Assembly (NCBI RefSeq): GCF_001042695.1
Contig: NZ_AP012334.1
Coordinates: 248,001 to 312,000 of the forward strand
Origin: Scardovia inopinata JCM 12537
GTDB taxonomy: Bacteria; Actinomycetota; Actinomycetes; Actinomycetales; Bifidobacteriaceae
DNA length: 64,000 bases
Direction of reading: 5' to 3'
The notes below the pieces were generated by a model that was not told the origin of the DNA, did not search any database, and saw nothing but the letters and a program-made list of their open reading frames with translations. The position numbers and the translations under genes are program-made. Positions 57,524-64,000 of the stretch are shown here, in pieces (the first letter of the stretch is position 1; every line of letters starts with the position of its first letter).

Positions 57524-58045
57524 ATGAGAAGGCCCGAAAAGGGAGAGATGATCTCTAAGCTTACGGATAAGTTCCGTGATGCTGACGCGATTTATCTCAC
57601 CGAGTATCGAGGCCTGAGCGTTCCGCAGATTACTGAACTGCGTGAAAAGCTTGGCACCGATACTACCTATAACGTGGCAAAGAACACGCTGGCTCGTATC
57701 GCCGCTAAAGAAGCTGGCATTGAAGGTCTTGATGATTTGTTCAAGGGTCCTTCTGCCGTTACCTTCGTTAAAGGTGACTACGTACAGGCCGCTAAGGTCC
57801 TGCGTGACTTTGCTAAAGACAATAAGCAGCTCGTCGTCAAGGGCGGTTTCGCTGACGGAACCGTTTACGACGCCGAAGGCGTTTCCAAACTCGCGGATCT
57901 CGAATCCCGCGAGACTCTTCTCGCCAAGATGGCTGGTGCCCTCAAAGGCACCATGGCCAAGGCCGCATACGCATTTGTTGCTCTGCCTACCAAGGCCGTG
58001 CGCACTGTGGATGCCCTGCGCGAGAAGCAGGAGAAAGCCGCCTGA
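57524..58045 (+). CDS. rplJ: 50S ribosomal protein L10
   Basis: 173 residues from ATG 57524 (MRRPEKGEMISKL), chosen because AGGAAGG is 7-8 bases upstream; ATG 57518 is too close to it. LTEYRGLSVPQITELREKL and YNVAKNTLARIAA identify L10, the base of the L7/L12 stalk. The leader suggests autogenous control. Confidence 0.96.
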   Translation: MRRPEKGEMISKLTDKFRDADAIYLTEYRGLSVPQITELREKLGTDTTYNVAKNTLARIAAKEAGIEGLDDLFKGPSAVTFVKGDYVQAAKVLRDFAKDNKQLVVKGGFADGTVYDAEGVSKLADLESRETLLAKMAGALKGTMAKAAYAFVALPTKAVRTVDALREKQEKAA

Positions 58046-58211
58046 CTTCTTGCTTCATGTCCGTCCTGAGCCCAGGATGAGGCTGAAAGCACTAAGCACT
58101 GCATAAAAACGTAAAAAATGTAGGCACCAGGAAAAGTAAGAACTACTCAGAATTTTATTGGGCTGACATTGTATGGCAGGCCCGGGTGCCAGAAAAGAAA
58201 GGAAGCCGATT

Positions 58212-58592
58212 ATGGCTAAGCTCTCTACCGATGAGCTCCTTGATGCTTTCAAGGAAATGACCCTTGTTGAACTTTCTGACTTCGTCAAGAAGTTCGAAGA
58301 AGAATTTGATGTTGAGGCTGCTGCTCCTGTAGCTGCCGTTGCTGCTGCTCCTGCTGCTGCAGGTGCTGCTGAGGAAGAGCAGACGGAGTTCACCGTTGTT
58401 CTGTCCGCTATTGGTGACAAGAAGATCCAGGTTATCAAGGCTGTCCGCGCCCTGACCAGCTTGGGCTTGGCTGAAGCTAAGGCTTTGGTTGATGGTGCTC
58501 CTGCCAACGTTCTGGAGAACGTCAGCAAGGAAGACGCCGACAAGGCTAAGGCATCCCTGGAGGAAGCCGGCGCAACCGTCGAACTCAAGTAG
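58212..58592 (+). CDS. rplL: 50S ribosomal protein L7/L12
   Basis: 126 residues from ATG 58212 behind AAAGAAAGGAAG. N-terminal dimerisation helices ([20 protein letters not shown]), an Ala-rich hinge, and the C-terminal factor-binding domain ([20 protein letters not shown]) are complete. It forms the multimeric stalk that recruits elongation factors. The 166-base gap after rplJ has no clear terminator. Confidence 0.98.
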   Translation: MAKLSTDELLDAFKEMTLVELSDFVKKFEEEFDVEAAAPVAAVAAAPAAAGAAEEEQTEFTVVLSAIGDKKIQVIKAVRALTSLGLAEAKALVDGAPANVLENVSKEDADKAKASLEEAGATVELK

Positions 58593-58615
58593 TTTCTTCT
58601 TTATAAGGTTTACAT

Positions 58616-58660
58616 TCCCTGATGCCGATATCGGTATCAGGGATTTTTATTTTTTGTTTT
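58616..58660 (+). terminator. Terminator after rplL
   Basis: A nearly perfect 28-base palindrome (58616-58643: TCCCTGATGCCGAT and its complement with one wobble) is followed by TTTTTATTTTTTGTTTT. Confidence 0.93.
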
Positions 58661-58661
58661 A

Positions 58662-58697
58662 TTATGCCGGTTATGCCGGTTATGCGGATTATGCAGA
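58662..58697. repeat. Four 9-base tandem units
   Basis: TTATGCCGG, TTATGCCGG, TTATGCGGA and TTATGCAGA lie in a row just after the rplL terminator. Confidence 0.8.
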
Positions 58698-58814
58698 CTT
58701 TGCACTTTTTTGGATAATTACACAGATCTTCTGGAGGATGTGCCACAATTGTAGTGGATCATTGCAGCTAGCAGACTTTTAACGATGAAAAGTTTAACGA
58801 TGGAAAGGCGCAGC

Positions 58815-59951
58815 ATGACTGAACCGGTTGAATGGGAAATTCGCGTTGATAATCACAGCGTCGCTCATGTAGAACCAGGTCAATCCTTGGTCATCGGACG
58901 CAAGCCTATCCGGCCTCTTCCCCAGGAAGAGGGCCGGGAGCGACTGGATATTGTTGATGATACCAAATCTGTTTCAAAACGGCATGCCTTGTTTACCACT
59001 GATGGCCAGGGAAATGCTACCGTTGAAGATTTGCAGTCGACTAATGGCACATATGTAGTTACTAAGACCGATGATTTATGGCGAATTGCTGCTGATATGC
59101 CTTTTGATCTTCCTCAGGAGTCAGTCCGCCTACAGTTAGGAGATGTGCCTGTAGAAGTGGTCCCGAAAGTTCGGAAACCTGCGGAACCTGAGCCTGTTTC
59201 TCAGCCAATGGCGGCTGTTTCTGATCTCTTTTCTTATGCATCCGCTATCCGCAGCGAGGGTTCCCAGGATTCTCAGGGCTCTCGGATGTCTGTTGATGAT
59301 ATTTTGGATGTCCGGCAGGGGGAACCTACGCATATATTTCATGCGATGAAGAAGGACAGCAGCCCCTTTAGTCAGATTCATGACCGGGTAATTAAGAATG
59401 AGTTGAATCACAATGTGGGCGTAGCCACTGATCAGTCCGAGGCTTCCTCCGAACCCGATCGGAATTCAGCTGAACCTGCTGAGTCGGAGCAGGATCCTTC
59501 AGAATCCAGGTCGACGCATGAGACACCAGCTCCAGAGCAGAAAGTTCCTGACTCCACTGATAATCCCACTGATGATCCCACTGACAAGTTCCGTCCTCAT
59601 CCAACTTCTTCAAAGGAGGAGGACACCCAGCCGGCTCCTGTTCCATCCTATCAGCCTGCCTTTGAACCCGGGTCTGTGTTTGACCGCCTGTCCCGAGGAG
59701 AATTTGACCGTAAAGAAGATGTAATTGAGTCCGGCGGCTTTACCTCTGAAGATGCAAAGAAAACCAGGGAATTTGATGACCAGTTTGCCATAGCCAGGCA
59801 CCCTAAACTTCTGCCTTTCCTGGCTTTAAATCCTTCTTTGTATGGAGATTTGTATGCTTGGCTTGAAGCTTTAGGCAACGCAGATATTGATGATGCCTTA
59901 AGAAGCAACAAGGGCTATCAGACGTGGAAAAAGCAGGAAAACTCCCACTGA
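58815..59951 (+). CDS. FHA-domain protein
   Basis: 378 residues from ATG 58815 (MTEPVEWEIRVDN), with AAAGG six bases upstream; an ATG at 58785 is less likely. The forkhead-associated domain spans about residues 25-115, with GRKP, SVSKRHA and LQSTNGTYV. It binds phosphothreonine peptides, usually made by PknB-like kinases. The middle (~125-300) is acidic and Ser/Pro-rich, apparently disordered. A short conserved-looking C-terminal helical segment follows (HPKLLPFLALNPSLYGDLYA). It precedes the helicase-like gene by 120 bases. Confidence 0.88.
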   Translation: MTEPVEWEIRVDNHSVAHVEPGQSLVIGRKPIRPLPQEEGRERLDIVDDTKSVSKRHALFTTDGQGNATVEDLQSTNGTYVVTKTDDLWRIAADMPFDLPQESVRLQLGDVPVEVVPKVRKPAEPEPVSQPMAAVSDLFSYASAIRSEGSQDSQGSRMSVDDILDVRQGEPTHIFHAMKKDSSPFSQIHDRVIKNELNHNVGVATDQSEASSEPDRNSAEPAESEQDPSESRSTHETPAPEQKVPDSTDNPTDDPTDKFRPHPTSSKEEDTQPAPVPSYQPAFEPGSVFDRLSRGEFDRKEDVIESGGFTSEDAKKTREFDDQFAIARHPKLLPFLALNPSLYGDLYAWLEALGNADIDDALRSNKGYQTWKKQENSH

Positions 59952-60071
59952 TGCTGTGTGCTGTGCAGATAAGCCGAGCGGTCCGTGTACTTCCTGAAAA
60001 AGTCAAGCAGCAAAAAAGCAGAGGAAATAAAGCAGCGTAACTCAAGAAGCAGTAAGCGGAAAGAAGTCGCA

Positions 60072-63000
60072 ATGGATAACGAGAAAAAACGTGATATTCA
60101 GAATGCAGCTGCCGAAGCAAATCCCACAGCGAGGAATAAGACTGAGGGAAGCAAAGAGGCAGACAGGCAAACAGAGGACAAGAGTGAGCTGGCCGTCAAC
60201 CAGGAACGCAAACAGGCTCTCAATGATATGCGTTCTTGGTACCGTGATTATCACGCAATTCATGGGGCAACGCCGGTTGAAGACATTACCCGTCTCAACA
60301 ACCGACTGGATTTATCCAATGCCCACCCTGCCGGTATGGCACAGTTCCTGGTGAATAAGAGTGTTTCTGTAGACAGTCTTTTCCGCGATAGTGCCTCCCT
60401 TACCGCCGGCCGCCGCAAGCTGGAGCGGGTGCTCAATGAACGTGATGAAAACCAGAAAAACAGCGGGGCAGCTTTTCTCTCCATGTGCCTGGGGGTGGCA
60501 ACCTGGGACAGCGGGCACCGAATGCCTATAGCCCTCTATCCCATCGAGGTATTTTATGATGAGAACAGTGAATCTTTAACCCATGCCAAGATTGCGATTA
60601 CCGGTCCTATTCAGCTCAATGAAACTTTTTCTTCTGCCCTGAAGGCAGCATCAGTTAGACTCGAGATCGCAGACATTCTCAATAGCTTTGAGTACTCCAG
60701 TGTTTTGGAAGAATCCAACCGGCTTTATGAGACCATCAGCCAGCAGGTTGGGCAGAAACTGCCTCATTTCTCTATTGAGAAAAGTATGATTATCGGCAAT
60801 TTTATTCAGACCTCTACCTTAGTCCTGGATGATACCCGCACTATCATCAACGCTGAGATCAGTGGTCCTTCAGGGAACCAGATCCTGGATGCCCTTGCCG
60901 GTGTGGAGTCTGCCAGACAGGATTTGCGCGACCTTCACCTGCCTGAATTCAATCCGTTCGACGGCGACCCTCATGATGAAGTCGGCGCAGGCGATGTTGA
61001 CAACGAGACCAGATATGTTGCCCAAGCTGCCCAAAATGAGCAGTCTATGGTATTGGAGCTGCCGGCTAATACGGATGCGACCGAACAGGCTCTGGCAATT
61101 GCTACTCAGGCTGCTATGAGCGGGAAAACTGTGCTCTATGCTCCTGGAGTCTCAACACAGAAAACCAGGTTCATAGTCCAGGCAGCGGCTCACCATGTGA
61201 ACAATCTGGTGGTCGATATTTCCCGCAGCACGTTTAACAAGTCCATCGACCAGCAGCTGATCAATGCTGTTGGCTTCCAGGCTGGCTCTGCCAGTTCTCA
61301 TTTTGAACAAACCGCCGATGAACTGGTGGGAGTTCGGGCCAGACTGGGCCGTTATTTAGGTGATCTGCATGGAAAAAACAAGCGCTGGAACGTATCTGCC
61401 TTTGAAACGTTGGAAAATCTTGCCCGAATTTCCGCCTTGCCAACACATCCTTCCACCCATGTCAGACTGACCACGCGAACAGCCGCTGCCATGGTGGGGA
61501 AGGAAAAGCAGTGGTGTGAAAAACTGGTCAGATTGGGTAAACTAGGCGGATACATTATTGGTCCTGAAGATACTGCCTGGTATGGGGCTGCTCTTTACAC
61601 AGAAGATGAGGCAATACAAGCTTACCGACGGGTTGTTGAGTTGCTTGATACCACTCTTCCTCAAACTCGGGAACAGATTGAAAGAACAGTGGAGACTTGT
61701 GGTTTCCCTATTGCTCAGAATGTGCAGGAGTGGTCTCGCCAGGTCAATGTTTTGTCCAATTTGAGGCGGGTTTTGGATGTTTTTCAGCCTGCAATTTTTG
61801 AGCGAGATATTGATTCCATGATTGAAGCTACAGAGTCTAAGGAGGAGCGCAAAGCCAGCGACTCCAAGCTCAGCTTTTGGGATCGGCGGCGGCTGACCAA
61901 AGAAGCCAAAGGACTCCTGAGGCCTGGTGCTCATGTGGATAATCTGCATGATGCTCTGGTGGTGGTTTCAGACCAGGCCCAGCAATGGAGACGCTTCGTT
62001 CCCCGGGGCGGATGGCCGGTCTTGCCGCACAAGCTTGATGAGATTGTTGAAACACAAGGCAATCTGGAGCAGGATATTACTGCTCTTGATACGGTTCTTG
62101 CATCCACTCCTGAGAAGGCAGGACTGGAACGGGTTGATTTTGCTGCTTTGGAGGAGCGTCTGCGTGGTCTTTTCGAGGATCATCGTGCCCTGGATACTTT
62201 GCCTGAGCGGGCCAGTCTGCTGAAAGAATGTGATGCCTTAGGCTTGTCTGAGCTCATCTCTGATTTCCGGCAGCGTGAGCTGGAACCGCAGTCCGCTCCT
62301 GCTGAGCTTCTCCTGTCATGGTGGACGACAGTTTTTGAAGATATTGTTAGGTCGTCCTCAGTTATATCCAATCAAGATGGAGCCACTCTGTCCTCTGTGT
62401 CCGAACGGTTTATGCAGGTCGATACCGAGCATGTGCGGAGCATAGGGGATATGGTCAACCAGGAACTGACTAAACGGCTGTCGGAAATCCTGTATTCGCG
62501 TACCCAGGATGCGAATGAGCTTCATACCCTTCTGGCAAGCAAAAATACAGTCAGCGTTCAACGCCTGCAAGAAGAATTTGGCGATATAGTAAGCGCAGCT
62601 AAACCTATTATGGTTGCTACTCCTGCTGCTCTTGCTAGCTCCGCTCCCTTGAAGAAACTGGCTGATATTGCCATTATTGATGCTGCGGCTCATATTCACC
62701 CCCTTGAGTTGCTGAGTGTTTTAGCCAGAACGCAAACGGTCATTGTTCTGGCGCATACGCCAACCGTTTCCTCTGCTTCGGTAAAGTCTCTGATATCGCT
62801 GCTTCCCTCTATAGCTGGACATGGTAAAAGCAGCGCTCGCGATCTGCGGCTTAATGCTTTTCTGCGCAATAATGGTTACGGCAATGATGTTCCCGCTCTG
62901 GCTACCGACCAGGCCAGGGGAGCGGTCTCGTATCATTTCGTTGCTGCTAATGGTCTGTCTTCCGCAACAACGGGGGCTGTGGAAAGCACTGGGCGGGAGA

Positions 63001-63827
63001 TCGATGCCGTTGCTGATCTTGTTGAGCAGCACTTTAAGAAGTTAGGCCAGGTTCCTGTTCAGTATCGGTTAGTGGTAGTATGTCTGACCGATACTCAGCG
63101 CATCCGTTTGGGAGCCGAGCTGAAAGCCCGAAGTGCAGGCAATGAGGACCTGCGTAACTTCATGAAACACATGCAGGTTATTGATATTGACCATGTGGCC
63201 GGCGTCAGTGCTACCGATGTTATATTGTCTGTCAGTTTTGGCAAGAATAACCAGGGCGTACTCCTGCAGCAGTTTGGTGCTCTGGAACGTCCCAGAGGCA
63301 ATACTATGCTTTTGGACGCGCTAGCCATGGCTGAACACAACCTCGATATTGTGGCGACTTTTAAGGCTTCGGATATGAATCCTGAGCGGATACACCAGGA
63401 CGGTCCTCTCCTGCTTAAGCGTCTTCTGACCTGGGCTCAGGGACTTTCTGATGCTGATATTGCCGACTATGCTCTGCCTGCGGAACACAAAGATGATGCA
63501 CAGGCCCTCCTTCCTGACCTGGCCCGCCGCATTCGGCAACGGGGTTTGAAGGTGTGTATGAACTATGGATATAATCACGGAGACCGCATCCCCCTGGTAG
63601 TTGGCTTACCTGATAAGCCTTATACTCTGGCTGTTTGCACCGATGACAGGAATTTCATGTCGATAGCCTCTACCAGGCAGAGGCATCGCTTTAAGGTGGA
63701 AAACCTCCAGATGTTGGGATGGTCGGTGATGTATGTATGGAGTGTAGGCATGTTTGTTGATCCGGATAAGGAAGTCGACCGTATTGTGGCCTATCTCGCT
63801 AATGCTTATGACGAGAGGCTGTCCTGA
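60072..63827 (+). CDS. Degenerate superfamily-1 helicase/nuclease-like protein (DUF4011-type)
   Basis: 1251 residues from ATG 60072, with GGAAAG 8 bases upstream; a GTG at 59985 would add 29 residues. After a charged N-terminus, the order matches actinobacterial DUF4011 helicase-like proteins: an N-terminal domain (FLSMCLGVATWDSGH), a RecA-like core, and a C-terminal Vsr/DUF559-like fold (LGWSVMYVWSVGMFVDP). The catalytic motifs are eroded. The P-loop position near residue 330 reads LPANTDATEQA, the DEAS box near 866 reads IIDAAAH, and motif VI near 1078 has no arginines (LLDALAMAEHN). I predict a fold-preserved, ATPase-dead scaffold. It overlaps the next gene by one base. Confidence 0.75.
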   Translation: MDNEKKRDIQNAAAEANPTARNKTEGSKEADRQTEDKSELAVNQERKQALNDMRSWYRDYHAIHGATPVEDITRLNNRLDLSNAHPAGMAQFLVNKSVSVDSLFRDSASLTAGRRKLERVLNERDENQKNSGAAFLSMCLGVATWDSGHRMPIALYPIEVFYDENSESLTHAKIAITGPIQLNETFSSALKAASVRLEIADILNSFEYSSVLEESNRLYETISQQVGQKLPHFSIEKSMIIGNFIQTSTLVLDDTRTIINAEISGPSGNQILDALAGVESARQDLRDLHLPEFNPFDGDPHDEVGAGDVDNETRYVAQAAQNEQSMVLELPANTDATEQALAIATQAAMSGKTVLYAPGVSTQKTRFIVQAAAHHVNNLVVDISRSTFNKSIDQQLINAVGFQAGSASSHFEQTADELVGVRARLGRYLGDLHGKNKRWNVSAFETLENLARISALPTHPSTHVRLTTRTAAAMVGKEKQWCEKLVRLGKLGGYIIGPEDTAWYGAALYTEDEAIQAYRRVVELLDTTLPQTREQIERTVETCGFPIAQNVQEWSRQVNVLSNLRRVLDVFQPAIFERDIDSMIEATESKEERKASDSKLSFWDRRRLTKEAKGLLRPGAHVDNLHDALVVVSDQAQQWRRFVPRGGWPVLPHKLDEIVETQGNLEQDITALDTVLASTPEKAGLERVDFAALEERLRGLFEDHRALDTLPERASLLKECDALGLSELISDFRQRELEPQSAPAELLLSWWTTVFEDIVRSSSVISNQDGATLSSVSERFMQVDTEHVRSIGDMVNQELTKRLSEILYSRTQDANELHTLLASKNTVSVQRLQEEFGDIVSAAKPIMVATPAALASSAPLKKLADIAIIDAAAHIHPLELLSVLARTQTVIVLAHTPTVSSASVKSLISLLPSIAGHGKSSARDLRLNAFLRNNGYGNDVPALATDQARGAVSYHFVAANGLSSATTGAVESTGREIDAVADLVEQHFKKLGQVPVQYRLVVVCLTDTQRIRLGAELKARSAGNEDLRNFMKHMQVIDIDHVAGVSATDVILSVSFGKNNQGVLLQQFGALERPRGNTMLLDALAMAEHNLDIVATFKASDMNPERIHQDGPLLLKRLLTWAQGLSDADIADYALPAEHKDDAQALLPDLARRIRQRGLKVCMNYGYNHGDRIPLVVGLPDKPYTLAVCTDDRNFMSIASTRQRHRFKVENLQMLGWSVMYVWSVGMFVDPDKEVDRIVAYLANAYDERLS

Positions 63828-64000
63828 TGGAGGAATCTTATTCAGCTTTATCTCAGCCATCTGAACCGACGGCTTCCCGTGAGCCGATCTCTTCCGAGCA
63901 TGATCTGTCTGTCCCGAAACCGCCCGCGGGCAAGAGACGCGCTCATAAGCGGGTAGTTCGCAGGGGTACCGAATGGTTTGACGCTGACGGTATTAAGCTT
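63827..64000 (+). CDS. Hypothetical protein, 5' part
   Basis: 58 residues are visible before the window ends, starting at the TGATG overlap with the helicase-like gene. The N-terminus is polar (MEESYSALSQPSEPTA) and then strongly basic (GKRRAHKRVVRRGTEWF). No domain can be recognised. The coupling suggests it works with the upstream gene. Confidence 0.7.
   Translation, partial: MEESYSALSQPSEPTASREPISSEHDLSVPKPPAGKRRAHKRVVRRGTEWFDADGIKL

Overview
The window is a contiguous piece of an actinobacterial chromosome, most likely from the Bifidobacteriaceae. Supporting this are adhE directly upstream of the S10 ribosomal cluster, an alpha-type operon without rpsD, an actinobacterial PriA that lacks helicase motifs, long acidic or basic tails on several ribosomal and RNA polymerase proteins, and a secreted amylase-pullulanase fusion of the bifidobacterial ApuB kind. 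Intergenic regions look AT-richer and more repetitive than I would expect of a typical Bifidobacterium. A Scardovia-like genus is possible, but I cannot settle genus by eye.

Layout. 2-2110: 3' part of adhE. 2665-12221: the S10-spc cluster, rpsJ to rplO, ending in a strong terminator whose 3' arm carries the -35 of the secY promoter. 12371-14415: secY and adk. 14742-17902: a DUF2207-type membrane protein and LemA. 18054-21112: infA, rpmJ, rpsM, rpsK, rpoA, rplQ, with a strikingly structured RNA leader before rpsM. 21258-22854: an ABC exporter whose ATPase gene is broken. 22908-24056: truA. 24162-24247: tRNA-Ser(CGA). 24516-32236: rpoB and rpoC. 32365-40106: an aldo/keto reductase, rpoZ, metK, priA, fmt, rsmB. 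40644-46088: the 1814-residue amylopullulanase. 46328-49390 (minus strand): a MarR regulator followed by a two-gene ABC importer of the osmoprotectant/ergothioneine type. 49615-52161: a second aldo/keto reductase, pgeF and pcp. 52281-57184: a DivIVA-like coiled-coil protein, pepC, aroG, mtnN. 57524-58592: rplJ and rplL behind an L10 leader with an attenuator. 58815-64000: an FHA-domain protein, a giant helicase/nuclease-like protein with degraded motifs, and the start of another gene.

How the parts fit. Most of the window is the translation and transcription core (ribosomal proteins, SecY, IF1, RNA polymerase alpha, beta, beta' and omega, tRNA modification and initiation). Accessory functions are starch and pullulan use, osmolyte or small-thiol uptake, and phosphothreonine signalling. 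Points most worth following up are the rpsM leader (nested hairpins plus a loop-downstream pseudoknot), the FHA/dead-helicase cassette at the right end, a palindromic MarR operator candidate, the Pcp that lacks its catalytic histidine, and a window-wide habit of short tandem duplications next to stop codons. No CRISPR array, prophage or insertion sequence was seen.
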